Below are positions 18,749 through 30,082 of a stretch of DNA of 64,000 bases, piece by piece. Location of the stretch: assembly GCF_001427875.1 (NCBI RefSeq), contig NZ_LMHK01000001.1:1400391-1464390 (forward strand). Reading direction: 5' to 3'. Within the stretch, counting starts at the first letter, position 1. Each line of letters opens with the position of its first letter. Source of the DNA: Devosia sp. Root685 (lineage in GTDB: Bacteria > Pseudomonadota > Alphaproteobacteria > Rhizobiales > Devosiaceae). The translations under genes were made by a program, and so were the position numbers. The notes below the pieces were generated by a model. It ran no database searches. It was not told the DNA's origin and saw only the letters and a list, made by a program, of their open reading frames with translations.

Positions 18749-19183
18749 TCAGATACTCGGGGCGAGAAAAATGCGAAGGGTGAGCCATAGCCAGAAGATG
18801 ACCAGCACGGCAAGCCCGGAGCAATAAAGCGCAAAGCGCTGATGGAGACGATTGGTGGTGACGTGGATGGCCGCGTGGAAAAGGCGCAACACGACGAAGG
18901 CCCAGGCAAGGAGTGTTTCGAGCCAGCCGATGGTGCCGAGATGGAGCGCGACAAGCGCGCCGACGAAGAACAGCACCGGCAACTGGAACTGATTATCAAA
19001 GCTATTGGAAAGCAGCCGCGCCTTGAGGGGATAGGCGGTGCGTTCCACGGCGATATCAGCGGCTTTGATCTCGCCGCTCATGACGCGCGGCACACGTTCG
19101 CGGCCAAGCCAGAAAAGCAGCCCAATGGTCAACAGAACCTGCGCTGCAATGGCGAGGAGGAAGAGTTTTTCAGTGAAGGGCAA
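18749..19183 (-). CDS. MAPEG family membrane protein
   Basis: A 144-residue integral membrane protein of the MAPEG family (membrane-associated proteins in eicosanoid and glutathione metabolism). Four helices are seen. The family motif is FDNQFQLPVLFF, with further conserved RLFHAAIHVTTN in helix 4's approach. Bacterial members may be glutathione-dependent, but the substrate is unknown. Three bases separate it from the methyltransferase gene downstream. Confidence 0.88.
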   Translation of the reverse strand: MPFTEKLFLLAIAAQVLLTIGLLFWLGRERVPRVMSGEIKAADIAVERTAYPLKARLLSNSFDNQFQLPVLFFVGALVALHLGTIGWLETLLAWAFVVLRLFHAAIHVTTNRLHQRFALYCSGLAVLVIFWLWLTLRIFLAPSI

Positions 19184-19204
19184 TTCAGTCTCCGGCGGGC
19201 AGCG

Positions 19205-19423
19205 TCATCGGTTCGCGTCCTCGCTGGATCGCCAGACCGTCTCCGCCGTTGTTTCGGGATCCTGCACGATGACTTCGGCCTCAGGGTCCCCGGCCCCGCG
19301 CGCGTCGTCAATGGCCGACTCGATGGCGGCCTCGCGGGTCTTGAATGGGGCTGAAACGCTGCCGCGATTGGTGTGCTGCCAGCAGCCGTCGCGCAGATAG
19401 ACGATGAAATGACTTTCGCTCAT
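19205..19423 (-). CDS. Small DUF2188-like protein
   Basis: A 72-residue acidic protein. The opening SHFIVYLRDGCWQHTNRG, then FKTREAAIESAIDDAR and a C-terminal EVIVQD strand match the short beta-beta-alpha-beta pattern of DUF2188, function unknown. The start at 19423 is preceded by GGAGG at a good distance; an upstream in-frame codon at 19471 would add 16 residues without family similarity. It stands between guaB and the MAPEG gene on the same strand. Confidence 0.75.
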   Translation of the reverse strand: MSESHFIVYLRDGCWQHTNRGSVSAPFKTREAAIESAIDDARGAGDPEAEVIVQDPETTAETVWRSSEDANR

Positions 19424-19493
19424 GGGCTCCTCCGTTTTCTGACAACGAAGGAGAGTGACGGCGCGTTGCATAGGCCCGCGCCGTCGCGATGGG

Positions 19494-21352
<1,859 letters not shown>

Positions 21353-22738
21353 GTGATCCGCGTTACCCCGCTCATTCTTGCGGTCGCCCTGTTCATGGAA
21401 CAGATGGACTCGACCGTCATCGCCACATCCCTACCCGCGATCGCCACCGATATCGGTAGCGATCCGATTGCGTTGAAGCTGGCACTGACGGCCTATTTCG
21501 TGGCGCTCGCCATTTTCATTCCCTTGAGCGGATGGATGGCCGACCGGTTCGGCGCCAAGAACATTTTCAGGCTCGCGATCTTCGTTTTCATGCTCGGCTC
21601 GCTCGCCTGTTCATTCGCGTTCTCGCTCGAAAGTTTCGTGCTATCGCGCTTTTTCCAGGGCATTGGTTCGTCGATGATGACGCCCGTGGGGCGCCTCTTG
21701 CTGGTGCGCTCGACGCCGCGCAACGAGCTGGTTTCGGCCATGGCCTGGCTGACGGTGCCGGCGCTGGTGGCGCCGGTTACGGGGCCGCTGATCGGCGGGT
21801 TTCTCACCACCTATCTCAGCTGGCACTGGATCTTCTGGATCAATATTCCGATCGGCATCATCGGCATCATTCTCTCGGGCATTTACCTCAAAGTGCCTGA
21901 CGAGCGGACGCCGCGGCCGGTCGATCTCATCGGCTTTTTCATCGCCTCCGTGGCCTTTTCGGGCACGGTTTTCGGGCTTTCTGTGATCAGCCTGCCCGCC
22001 CTGCCGATCATCTATGGGTATCTAACCATTGCTGTGGGGGTCACGGCCGGCATCCTCTATTTCCTTCATGCGCGGCGCACCCCATATCCGCTGCTGGACC
22101 CAAAACTGTTCCGGCACAAGCTGTTCCGTTCGTCGATTACCGGTGGCTCGATGTTTCGCATCGGGGTCGGAGCCATGCCGTTTTTGCTGCCGCTGATGCT
22201 GCAGCTGGGTTTTGGGCTCAATCCGTTCCAGTCCGGCGCCATCACCTTTGTTTCGGCCATCGGCGCCATCATGAGCAAATTCGTGGCCGAGCGGGTTTTT
22301 GCGCGCTTCGGTTTTCCACGCGTCCTCGCCTTCGCCTCGATTTTCGGCGGCCTTCTTATGGCGGCGCAGGGCCTGTTCACGGCTGAAACATCAACCCCGG
22401 TGATGATGGCCGTGCTGCTCGCAGGCGGCGTCTTGCGCTCGGTGTTCTTCACCGGCACCAATGCGCTTGGCTATGCCGACATCTCCGACGAAGAAGCGAG
22501 CCAGGCGACTGCCATCGTCGCGGTGTGCCAGCAGCTTTCGGTGGCGTTCGGCGTCGCGGTTGCCGGCGCCATTATCGAAATCACCAGCCACTATACCGGC
22601 GGCCACCTGTCGCTGCTCAATTTTCAGATCGCCTTCTTTGCGGTAGGTGGTCTCAGTGCCGTGGCGAGCCTTGTTTATCTCGCCCTCCCCAAGAATGCCG
22701 GCGCCGACGTTTCAGGTCATCGCGCCTACAAGGAGTAG
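21353..22738 (+). CDS. MFS transporter (DHA2-like), first of tandem pair
   Basis: A 461-residue major facilitator superfamily permease. Motif A is seen as GWMADRFGAKNIFR after helix 2, and motif C-like text (PVTGPLIGGFLTTYLSWHWIFWINIPIG) marks the drug:proton antiporter type. The early MEQMDSTVIATSLPAIATDIG is characteristic of EmrB/QacA-like proteins. Around 12-14 helices are expected. The start is the GTG at 21353, aligned with the start of the paralogue just downstream. The two paralogues have equal length and run in parallel, 31 bases apart. The substrate is unknown. Confidence 0.9.
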   Translation: MIRVTPLILAVALFMEQMDSTVIATSLPAIATDIGSDPIALKLALTAYFVALAIFIPLSGWMADRFGAKNIFRLAIFVFMLGSLACSFAFSLESFVLSRFFQGIGSSMMTPVGRLLLVRSTPRNELVSAMAWLTVPALVAPVTGPLIGGFLTTYLSWHWIFWINIPIGIIGIILSGIYLKVPDERTPRPVDLIGFFIASVAFSGTVFGLSVISLPALPIIYGYLTIAVGVTAGILYFLHARRTPYPLLDPKLFRHKLFRSSITGGSMFRIGVGAMPFLLPLMLQLGFGLNPFQSGAITFVSAIGAIMSKFVAERVFARFGFPRVLAFASIFGGLLMAAQGLFTAETSTPVMMAVLLAGGVLRSVFFTGTNALGYADISDEEASQATAIVAVCQQLSVAFGVAVAGAIIEITSHYTGGHLSLLNFQIAFFAVGGLSAVASLVYLALPKNAGADVSGHRAYKE

Positions 22739-22769
22739 CGGACCGGCCAAAACCGGACCGAAAAGCCAA

Positions 22770-24155
22770 GTGTCTAGATCCACACCCCTCATTCTGGCCA
22801 CGGCCCTGTTCATGGAAAACATGGACTCGACGGTGATCGCCACCTCGCTTGCCGCCATTGCCGCCGATATCGGCACGGACCCGATTTCGCTGAAATTGGC
22901 GCTGACCGCCTATCTTGTGGCGCTCGCCATCTTCATTCCAATCTCAAGCTGGATGGCTGACCGGTTCGGCGCGCGCCGCGTGTTCCGCGTCGCCATGCTG
23001 GTCTTCATGATCGGCTCGATCTGCTGCGCCCTTTCGGGCTCGCTGGCTCAGTTCGTCGGTGCCCGCTTCCTTCAGGGCATGGGCGGCGCCATGATGGGAC
23101 CAGTCGCTCGCCTCGTGCTGGTGCGGGCAACGCCCCGCCATCAGTTGGTGGATGCGATGGCCTGGCTGACCATTCCGGCGCTGATCGGGCCCATTGTCGG
23201 CCCGCCATTCGGCGGTTTCCTCACCACCTATTTTTCCTGGCACTGGATTTTCATCATCAATGTGCCCATCGGCGTTCTGGGCATTATCCTCGTCGGCTTC
23301 GCCCTGCCCAATGAACACCGCAACAAGCCGCGCAATATTGATGGACCGGGCTTCGTCATGGCCGGGCTTGCCTTCGCGCTATTCGCCTTCGGGTGCTCCG
23401 TGGTGAGCCTGCCCGCCCTACCCCCGGTCTATGGCGTCATCGCCGCGATCGCGGGCATGGTGCTCGGCGCCTTCTACACCCGCCATGCGCTGCGGACCGA
23501 ATTTCCGCTGCTCGATCTGCGACTGCTCGCCGTGCGCAATTTCCGTATCGCCATCGTTGCCGGCACCTTCTTCCGCCTTGGCCAGGGTGCGACACCCTTC
23601 CTCTTTCCGCTCATGCTGCAGCTGACCTTCGGACTCTCGCCCTTTGAAAGCGGCATGGTGACCTTTGTCGGCGCCATCGGTGCGCTGGCGGCAAAGTTCG
23701 TGGCCAACTGGATGTTCGCCCATTGGGGGTTCAAGTATCCGCTGGTCTGGTCGACGGCCATTTCTGCCGCTGGGATCGTCGCCATGGGGCTCTATACGCC
23801 CGAGACGCCGATCCCGCTGATCCTCGCCATCCTGACGTTCACCGGCTTCTGGCAATCGACCTTCTGGACCGGTTCCAACGCCTTCACCTTTGCCGATATC
23901 GAGGACAAGGACGCGGGCCAGGCCAATGTGATCAGCCAGGTCTGGGGCCAGCTGATGTTCGCCATGGGCGTGGCGCTGGGCGGCGGCACGCTGGAACTGG
24001 TGCATCGCCTGCGCGGCGGGGACGAACTGGCGCTGATCGACTTCCACATTGCCTTTTATGTGGTGGCAGCGGTGGGGCTCGTGGCGACGGTGCTGTTCAT
24101 GACCCTGCCGAAGAATGCCGGGCACCAATTGCTGGGCAAGCCGCGCGCGCATTGA
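22770..24155 (+). CDS. MFS transporter (DHA2-like), second of tandem pair
   Basis: Paralogue of the preceding gene, also 461 residues. The N-terminus STPLILATALFMENMDSTV matches its neighbour nearly residue for residue, and motif A (SWMADRFGARRVFR) and the WHWIFIINVPIG block are conserved. The GTG at 22770 is chosen because it aligns the two N-termini; the open frame extends back into the previous gene, where it is out of phase with it. Possible explanations are duplication with substrate divergence or heterodimer-like use. No regulator gene is adjacent. Confidence 0.9.
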   Translation: MSRSTPLILATALFMENMDSTVIATSLAAIAADIGTDPISLKLALTAYLVALAIFIPISSWMADRFGARRVFRVAMLVFMIGSICCALSGSLAQFVGARFLQGMGGAMMGPVARLVLVRATPRHQLVDAMAWLTIPALIGPIVGPPFGGFLTTYFSWHWIFIINVPIGVLGIILVGFALPNEHRNKPRNIDGPGFVMAGLAFALFAFGCSVVSLPALPPVYGVIAAIAGMVLGAFYTRHALRTEFPLLDLRLLAVRNFRIAIVAGTFFRLGQGATPFLFPLMLQLTFGLSPFESGMVTFVGAIGALAAKFVANWMFAHWGFKYPLVWSTAISAAGIVAMGLYTPETPIPLILAILTFTGFWQSTFWTGSNAFTFADIEDKDAGQANVISQVWGQLMFAMGVALGGGTLELVHRLRGGDELALIDFHIAFYVVAAVGLVATVLFMTLPKNAGHQLLGKPRAH

Positions 24156-24167
24156 GGGGCTATCCAC

Positions 24168-24241
24168 GGTGTCATTGCCGCGAAAGCGGAACCTCTATTT
24201 CCCTAAACGGAGATCCCCGCTTTCGCGGGGATGACATCGTG
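24168..24241. repeat. Interspersed repeat family B, imperfect inverted pair
   Basis: Left arm about 24168-24193 (GTCATTGCCGCGAAAGCGGA) and right arm about 24209-24241 (GATCCCCGCTTTCGCGGGGA) form a near-perfect inverted repeat of the same design as 17377-17447. It lies between the convergent MFS and rlmE genes and may serve as a transcription end for both. Confidence 0.85.
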
Positions 24242-24267
24242 TTTTATTGGAAGAACGGGGAACGACG

Positions 24268-24996
24268 CTATTCCTCGTCCGCCTCGACATCGGCCTGAGC
24301 CTTAAAACCCTTGGCCACCAGGTAGGCCTCGGCGGACTGGCTGCGGCTCGCGGGAGGTTTTACGTGCATCGTGGTCTTGAAGTGGCGCTTGAGCATGTGC
24401 AGCAGCTCGTGTTCCGTGCCGCCCTGGAACACCTTTGCGACGAAAGAGCCGCCGGGATTGAGCACCTGGATGGCGAAATCGGCAGCGATCTCGATCAGGT
24501 GCACGATGCGCAGGTGGTCGGTCGGGCGATGGCCGGTGGTCGGCCAGGCCATGTCGCTCATCACCACATCGGCCTTGTAGCCACCCATGGCGGCGATCAA
24601 CTGGGCTGGCGCGTCCTCCTCGGTGAAATCCTTTTGCAAAAGGATAACGCCGGGAATGGGGTCCATTTCGAGGTAGTCGATGCCCACGATCAGCGGATGC
24701 TCGGCCGTAGAGCCGACGGCCTTGGCCGCAACCTGCGACCAGCCGCCCGGTGCCGCGCCGAGATCGACGACGCGCATGCCCTTTTTGAAGAGCTTTTGCT
24801 TTTCGTCGATTTCCTTGATCTTGAAGGCGGCGCGCGAGCGATAGCCTTCCGCGCGGGCACGGGCCACATAGGGGTCATTGAGCTGCCGCTGCAGCCATTT
24901 GGTAGACGAGGTCGTCCGGCCCTTGGCCGTCTTGAGCCGGATTTTGAGGTCCTTGTCGGACTTGCGGCCACCGGTGCCGAGCGCCTTATCCACCAT
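24268..24996 (-). CDS. rlmE: 23S rRNA 2'-O-ribose U2552 methyltransferase (RlmE/FtsJ)
   Basis: RlmE methylates U2552 of 23S rRNA in the A loop using SAM. The 242 residues contain the FtsJ signature: [13 protein letters not shown] with the first catalytic lysine, [13 protein letters not shown] for SAM, DMAW and [12 protein letters not shown] with the second lysine. A basic, serine/threonine-rich N-terminal extension of ~25 residues is usual in alphaproteobacteria. The start at 24996 has GGAGAA upstream and overlaps the ppx stop by 11 bases, so translation is probably coupled. Confidence 0.95.
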   Translation of the reverse strand: MVDKALGTGGRKSDKDLKIRLKTAKGRTTSSTKWLQRQLNDPYVARARAEGYRSRAAFKIKEIDEKQKLFKKGMRVVDLGAAPGGWSQVAAKAVGSTAEHPLIVGIDYLEMDPIPGVILLQKDFTEEDAPAQLIAAMGGYKADVVMSDMAWPTTGHRPTDHLRIVHLIEIAADFAIQVLNPGGSFVAKVFQGGTEHELLHMLKRHFKTTMHVKPPASRSQSAEAYLVAKGFKAQADVEADEE

Positions 24997-26158
24997 TTGC
25001 GTTTCTCCGCTTGGGGCGGCTCGGCCGCTTGTGAACCTTATCTGCATCCATGAGCGAAATCAGGATGCCTTCGCGCAGGCCGCGATCAGCCACACGCACC
25101 CGCTCGGTCGGCCATTCGCGCCGGATGGCTTCAAAAATGGCGCAGCCGGGCAGCACGAGGTCAGCGCGATCCCGCCCGATGCAGGGATGCGTGACGCGAC
25201 GATCAAAGGGCATGTTGAGGAGGACGCGCATGATGTCGTCGACTTCCTGGCTCTTGAGCCAAAGCCCATCGACCTTCTGACGCTCATAGCGTTCAAGGCC
25301 GAGATGGAGCCCGGCCAGCGTCGTCACCGTGCCCGAAGTGCCGATCAGATGCACAGGATGGGTCGCGATCATCTGGCGGAGCTTTTCGCGGCCGCGGAAC
25401 TGTTTCAAGTGTTCGGAGACGAAACCGACCATGGCTTCGAACACGTCGGGCGTTACGTTGACCCCGCCAAAGCGCTCGGCAATGGAGACGACGCCGACCG
25501 GCAGCGACTGCCAGGAGCGAATCGAGGCCGACATGCGCCCCTGCGAGCGCGGCCGGCCGCCGCGGAAATCGAGCCAGGCAAGTTCAGAGGACCCACCGCC
25601 GATATCGAACATCAGTGCGCCCTGCGCCGTCTCATCGATGAGATCGGCGCAACCGGTCACGGCCAGTTCGGCCTCGGTGCGGCGGTCGACGATTTCAAGC
25701 TCGATCCCGAGCTCTTCCTTCACCCGGCCAAGAAATGCCGGGCCGTTCTCGGCGGCGCGACAGGCTTCGGTGGCGATGAGACGCATGCGCGTTGGCTGGT
25801 GTTCACGCAGCTTGTTGCGGCACTGCTTTAGCGCTTCCATGGTGCGTTCCATGGCCGCATCGCCGAGGCGCCCGGTCACCGAGACCCCCTCGCCCAGACG
25901 GACGATACGCGTAAATCCGTCGAGCACGCGAAAACCGTGCTCGTGCGGACGCGCAATAAGAAGGCGGCAATTATTGGTGCCGAGGTCGAGCGCCGCATAG
26001 AGCGGGCCGCGTGCGCGCCGGGGCGCATGGCTTGTCCGCGACTCCGCCACAGCTGGCGCAGCCGTACCCCTTGCTTTCCGATCCTGAGCGGAAGGCGTGC
26101 GGAGCGCCGTGCCGGTCCGGGCGACCGACAAGGCAGCGGACCGATTCGGATCGGTCAC
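24986..26158 (-). CDS. Ppx/GppA family phosphatase
   Basis: An ASKHA-fold phosphatase of the exopolyphosphatase / guanosine pentaphosphatase family, 390 residues. Motifs are [16 protein letters not shown] (phosphate 1), [14 protein letters not shown] (phosphate 2) and [12 protein letters not shown] ~50-residue basic, low-complexity N-terminal extension ([19 protein letters not shown] region) precedes the fold. The start is the GTG at 26158 with AGGAGA upstream; the frame stays open to 26470, but that would overlap a tRNA. The ppx-rlmE pair is typical of Rhizobiales. I cannot tell polyphosphate from pppGpp activity. Confidence 0.9.
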   Translation of the reverse strand: MTDPNRSAALSVARTGTALRTPSAQDRKARGTAAPAVAESRTSHAPRRARGPLYAALDLGTNNCRLLIARPHEHGFRVLDGFTRIVRLGEGVSVTGRLGDAAMERTMEALKQCRNKLREHQPTRMRLIATEACRAAENGPAFLGRVKEELGIELEIVDRRTEAELAVTGCADLIDETAQGALMFDIGGGSSELAWLDFRGGRPRSQGRMSASIRSWQSLPVGVVSIAERFGGVNVTPDVFEAMVGFVSEHLKQFRGREKLRQMIATHPVHLIGTSGTVTTLAGLHLGLERYERQKVDGLWLKSQEVDDIMRVLLNMPFDRRVTHPCIGRDRADLVLPGCAIFEAIRREWPTERVRVADRGLREGILISLMDADKVHKRPSRPKRRNANGG

Positions 26159-26395
26159 CTGATTCTCCTGACGCTGCGCGGTCGCTGGCCGGTATTTCCG
26201 GCCGCGCCCGAAGCGCAGCTTTGGTGTTGCATTGTTGAAAAGACGGTACTTCAATGGGACCTTGAGCGCAATGCACACATTGGCTGGGCAAACTTGCTCC
26301 ATCCCCGCTTGCAATCCGCTTCTGCTTTGTCTAATGAGAACCCGCGCCGCCAACGAGGCCCTGCTTTGTGGGACGGCCAAGCCAGCAGGCTCTGC

Positions 26396-26469
26396 TGGGG
26401 AATAGTTCAATGGTAGAACAGCGGACTCTGACTCCGTCGATCTTGGTTCGAGTCCAGGTTCCCCAGCCA
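26396..26469 (+). tRNA. tRNA-Gln (anticodon CTG)
   Basis: A full cloverleaf can be drawn: acceptor TGGGGAA (26396-26402) with TTCCCCA (26459-26465), discriminator G and encoded CCA (26467-26469); D arm GTTC/GAAC; anticodon stem GCGGA/TCCGT with loop CTCTGAC giving anticodon CTG; T arm CTTGG/CCAGG with loop TTCGAGT. The CTG anticodon reads CAG (Gln). The T after the acceptor of the 3' strand continues into non-coding sequence. Confidence 0.95.
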
Positions 26470-26597
26470 ATCCCTCCTAAGTCTGATATCGCAATAAATC
26501 GTTTGCCTTCGCGGAAGGCCGGGGCGTATTTGCGTTGAGACGGCGGAAGAACTTGCGCCCGGGCAGCCTTGCCGGGGACCGGGTGACGCCAGAGTGT

Positions 26598-27341
26598 TCA
26601 GCCAAGCAGATCGCTGGCATTCTGCACGATGCGGTCTGCAATATCAGGGCCCGCGACCTTATTCAGCCATGCCAAGCCATGTTGAACCCCCGTCGAACCC
26701 GGCCAGTTGCTCGCCCAGATGCAGCGGGCCGCGTTGGCTAGAATGAGCCGTCGCGCCATTTCGTCAAATTTCGGATCCTGGTCATCTGCCGGCGCCGACA
26801 GCGAGATCCAGGTTCTGCCCGCAGCCATGGCCGCGATAAGCCTGGCGGCGGTTTCATCGCTCCGGTCGAGGGTCGCGGGGTAGACATCGATCACTAGCCG
26901 GGCCGGCAGCGAGGCCAAGAGGTCAGCGTGCCGGACGAACTGCCCGGCGGTGATCTGGAACTTCAAGACCCAATTGAGGTCCGCGGCCTTCGCAGCCAGG
27001 CTCGAAACGTCATGCCACGATAGTACCCCGCCGGGGAACATCATGAAGCGAACGCCGCGAACACCCTGCTGATGGAGCGCCAGCAGGCTGGAGGGGGGCG
27101 TGTCGGGCGGAACCACAACAATGCCCCGGGCCCGGTCGCCGCAGGTGTGCAGCGCATCAAGCAGCACGGTGTTGTCGAAGCCGTAGGCAGTCGGTTGCGA
27201 CAGCACGACATGGGTGGTCCCGACCGCTTCGCTGGCGCGACGATAGTCCTCGAGCGAAGCCGCATCCGGCTTTGACAATGCAGTGGGCGCAAGCGGCCAG
27301 CCCTGGCGATAGATGTGGATGCCGGCGTCCCAGATCGCCAT
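26598..27341 (-). CDS. Amidohydrolase-superfamily TIM-barrel protein (lost first metal histidine)
   Basis: A 247-residue protein with the outline of the Amidohydro_2 family (TIM-barrel hydrolases, including 2-pyrone-4,6-dicarboxylate lactonase LigI). The usual N-terminal metal motif D-x-H-x-H reads D5-A-G7-I-H9, so the first histidine is glycine. Later family positions are recognisable: GVRGVRFM after strand 3, LVIDVYP, and ASNWPGS near the C-terminus. The start at 27341 lies 4 bases after the upstream stop. It is the last gene of the catabolic operon. A lactonase or related hydrolase is plausible but unproven. Confidence 0.72.
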   Translation of the reverse strand: MAIWDAGIHIYRQGWPLAPTALSKPDAASLEDYRRASEAVGTTHVVLSQPTAYGFDNTVLLDALHTCGDRARGIVVVPPDTPPSSLLALHQQGVRGVRFMMFPGGVLSWHDVSSLAAKAADLNWVLKFQITAGQFVRHADLLASLPARLVIDVYPATLDRSDETAARLIAAMAAGRTWISLSAPADDQDPKFDEMARRLILANAARCIWASNWPGSTGVQHGLAWLNKVAGPDIADRIVQNASDLLG

Positions 27342-27345
27342 CTCG

Positions 27346-29244
27346 TCAGCTCGCGGCGACATCGCGGGGGATAGCGGACGAATTGACCAGCCGGCGTTGC
27401 GCCGCGATGCGGAAGATGGCGTTGGACGCCCCATAGCCATCGTAGCCGAGGCGTTCCACGATTTCGAAGAAAAACGCCCCGTTCAGGAGCGGGCTATAGA
27501 GCTGCAAGTACCGGCCATGGGCGTCCTCATCGAACAGGATCTGGTATTGCTTCAACCTGCCGACAAAGTCGGGATCGAGGCCAAAACGCGCTTCGATATC
27601 ATCGTAGTAGTTGGGCGAAATCTGCAACGCGGCAAAGCCGTTTTCGAGTAAACGGGCCGCGGTGGCGAAGATATCAGACGTCGCGAAGGCCACGTGCTGC
27701 GTTCCCGCTCCAAAGGTTTCGGCAACGAATTGTCCGGCCATGGTGGTGCGGTTTTCTGCGCCGTTCATGGTAATGCGCAGGCTGCGCGAGCGGTTCTCGA
27801 CCACCTGGCTGCGCACCAGTCCGGATGGGTCGATGATGTCCACGAGCGGGGTCTTGGAGACATCGAAAATCGAATTGTAGAACAGCAGCCAGGTCAGCAT
27901 TTCGTCGTAAGGCATCGACTGGGCGAGATGATCGATCCCCTCAATCCCCGCACTGTTCGGAGCGGTCGAGGTGACGGGATCGAACTCGCGTTCCCAGACT
28001 TTGCCGAGATCGCCCTTGTCGTCGAAAAAGTAGATCAGTCCGCCGCCAACGCCCCGAATTGCCGGTAAAATCGTCTCGTCGCTGCCCGCTTGCTGGCTGA
28101 ATGGCAAGGCCCCCAAGGCGCGGGCGCGTTCCATCGCTTCAGCGGCATCCTCGACCCTTACACCGAAGGCATAGGCCGATAGGCCACGGGCGAGATAGGT
28201 GCTGTGGGCCAGCCCGTTGAGGTCGGTGTTGATGACGAGATTGACAGCGCCCTGCGAATATCGGGCGACCTGCTTGGTCTTGTGCTGTCCGGAATGGCGG
28301 AACCCCATGGCCGTCAGCAGCGCAACAAGGCTCTTTGCCGAGGCCGGGTCGGCGGTGAACTCGATGAATTCGACCTGCTCCACCGCGATCGGGGCGGGCA
28401 TGGCCGGCATGTCGATGCTGATTTGCGGCTCAGCCCGGCGCACTTGATCCATCAGATTGACCAGCGAGCGCTGTCCGTCGATCGCCACGGCGCGATTGCT
28501 GGCAGCGCGAAACTGGTCGTTGAAAATCTCGAGCGACAGCACGCCATCATAGCCGGTGGCACGGACCGCGCGCATGAAGTCCAGAACCGGCAAGTCGCCT
28601 TCGCCAGGCATGTTGCGATAATGCCGGCTCCAATAGAGCAGATCCATGTCAAAGGCGGGCGCATCGGCAAGTTGCACGATAAAAATCTTGTCGGCAGGAA
28701 TCGAGCGAATGGAATTGACGTCGATCTTGCGGGACAGAGTGTGGAAACTGTCGAGGATAAGACCGATATTGGGCTGGTCGGCGCGGCGAACCACTTCCCA
28801 GGCGTCCCGGTGGTCGTTGATGTGCCGCCCCCAGGCGAGGGCCTCGTAGCCGACGCGCAGGTTGCGTTTGGCGGCTCGCTCCCCCAATTCGAAGAAATCG
28901 GCGGCGATCCGGTCGATGCCGCCGAGCGCCGCCGAGGACGTGCTCGAGCAGATCAGCATCAGCTCCGCGCCAAGCTCGCCCATGACATCGAATTTACGTT
29001 CGGCGCGGTCAAAGGCGCGCTTGCGGTAGGGTTCGGGCATGCCCTCGAAATCGCGAAAGGGCTGGAAGAGGGTGAGCGCCAGGCCAGCATCGCGCACCAT
29101 CTGGCCGACATCCCGCGGGGAGGCGTCATAGACCAGAAAATCGTTCTCGAAGATTTCGACGCCATAGTAACCCGCGCGCGCGATGGCGCTCAGCTTCTCG
29201 CGCAGGTCGCCGCTGATGGAAACCGTGGCTATCGAGGTCTTCAT
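27346..29244 (-). CDS. quiC1: 3-dehydroshikimate dehydratase, QuiC1-type two-domain fusion
   Basis: The enzyme dehydrates 3-dehydroshikimate to protocatechuate. The N-terminal sugar-isomerase-like TIM barrel (about 1-280) keeps candidate metal ligands E134 (GYEAL), D165 (LILDSFH), Q191 (VQLAD) and E239 (LSLEIF). The C-terminal half (about 300-632) is a hydroxyphenylpyruvate-dioxygenase-like VOC domain with a 2-His-1-carboxylate set, H439 (GIDHLA), H517 (GTQHVAF) and E594 (FFFEIVER). Length and order match Pseudomonas QuiC1. The start at 29244 gives MKTSIATVSISGD; the longer frame is not family-like. No ring-cleavage dioxygenase gene is in view, so the fate of protocatechuate is not shown. Confidence 0.88.
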   Translation of the reverse strand: MKTSIATVSISGDLREKLSAIARAGYYGVEIFENDFLVYDASPRDVGQMVRDAGLALTLFQPFRDFEGMPEPYRKRAFDRAERKFDVMGELGAELMLICSSTSSAALGGIDRIAADFFELGERAAKRNLRVGYEALAWGRHINDHRDAWEVVRRADQPNIGLILDSFHTLSRKIDVNSIRSIPADKIFIVQLADAPAFDMDLLYWSRHYRNMPGEGDLPVLDFMRAVRATGYDGVLSLEIFNDQFRAASNRAVAIDGQRSLVNLMDQVRRAEPQISIDMPAMPAPIAVEQVEFIEFTADPASAKSLVALLTAMGFRHSGQHKTKQVARYSQGAVNLVINTDLNGLAHSTYLARGLSAYAFGVRVEDAAEAMERARALGALPFSQQAGSDETILPAIRGVGGGLIYFFDDKGDLGKVWEREFDPVTSTAPNSAGIEGIDHLAQSMPYDEMLTWLLFYNSIFDVSKTPLVDIIDPSGLVRSQVVENRSRSLRITMNGAENRTTMAGQFVAETFGAGTQHVAFATSDIFATAARLLENGFAALQISPNYYDDIEARFGLDPDFVGRLKQYQILFDEDAHGRYLQLYSPLLNGAFFFEIVERLGYDGYGASNAIFRIAAQRRLVNSSAIPRDVAAS

Positions 29245-29254
29245 GACGAGCTTC

Positions 29255-30079
29255 CTAGGCGTTGAAGGGGACGATGGGACCGACGTCCTCGCCCGGATTG
29301 CCGTTGATCGAAAATCCGCCATCGACCAGCCAGTTGACGCCAGTGATGAAGCCAGAGCCCGGCTCCGCCAGGAAGCGGATGACGCGCGCGATCTCGCCTG
29401 GCTCCGCCCATCTACCGACAGCTGCCCCATCTGCGAACATTGCGTAATCAAGCGTTCCGGCTGCAATCTTGTCGCGCAACACGTCGGTCAGCACATAGCC
29501 CGGAGCGATGGCGTTGACGGTAATACCACTGCGCGCATTTTCGAGGGCCAGGCCGCGTGTCAGCCCCCCGATTGCCGCCTTTGCAGTGGAATAGGCGGTG
29601 CGTCGTGCAAGTCCGACATGACCGATCACAGAAGACAGATTGACGATCCGCCCAAAACCGTGCTCGCGCATGCGCGGAATGAAGGCCGCCGCAACCTGTG
29701 CCGCTCCGCTGACATGGACAGTGAGCATGCGCACCAGATCGCTGGCTGGCAGCATATGGTGGTCGGCGCTCTGGCGTTGCATGATGCCGGCATTGTTCAC
29801 CACAATACTGACGCGGTCGAAGGCGGAGAAAGCCGCCTCCCGCGCTTTGACCACACTGGCCTCGTCGGCGACATCCATTTTGACCCCAAGGACCCTGACA
29901 CCGAAGCGGTTTTCCAAATCACGGGCCAGTGCCGAGGCGTCGGCCAAATCAGCCAGGACGAGATCGGCACCGTGGGATGCCATCTCGATAGCGGTGGCTT
30001 GGCCGATGCCACCCACCGCATCCGTTATGAGCGCAACCTGGCCAGCGAGGCTGCGGTCGACATTCATGATGTCTGCCAC
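29255..30079 (-). CDS. SDR family oxidoreductase with altered glycine motif
   Basis: A 274-residue classical short-chain dehydrogenase in the catabolic operon. The cofactor motif reads T19-D-A-V-G-G-I-G where T-G-x-x-x-G-I-G is usual, so the first glycine is aspartate. The rest is standard: NNAGIMQ, VNLSSVIG with the catalytic serine, YSTAK, and a C-terminal GVNWLVDGGF. The start is the GTG at 30079 behind GGAATAGAG; an ATG four codons in is an alternative. It may oxidise a ring alcohol such as a quinate or shikimate hydroxyl, which is inference from the neighbouring dehydratase. Confidence 0.85.
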   Translation of the reverse strand: MADIMNVDRSLAGQVALITDAVGGIGQATAIEMASHGADLVLADLADASALARDLENRFGVRVLGVKMDVADEASVVKAREAAFSAFDRVSIVVNNAGIMQRQSADHHMLPASDLVRMLTVHVSGAAQVAAAFIPRMREHGFGRIVNLSSVIGHVGLARRTAYSTAKAAIGGLTRGLALENARSGITVNAIAPGYVLTDVLRDKIAAGTLDYAMFADGAAVGRWAEPGEIARVIRFLAEPGSGFITGVNWLVDGGFSINGNPGEDVGPIVPFNA

Positions 30080-30082
30080 CCT

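Noticed and set aside
26159..26470. N-terminal extension of the Ppx/GppA frame
   Set aside because: It would overlap a complete tRNA-Gln gene on the other strand and adds residues unlike the family; the GTG at 26158 has a ribosome-binding site.
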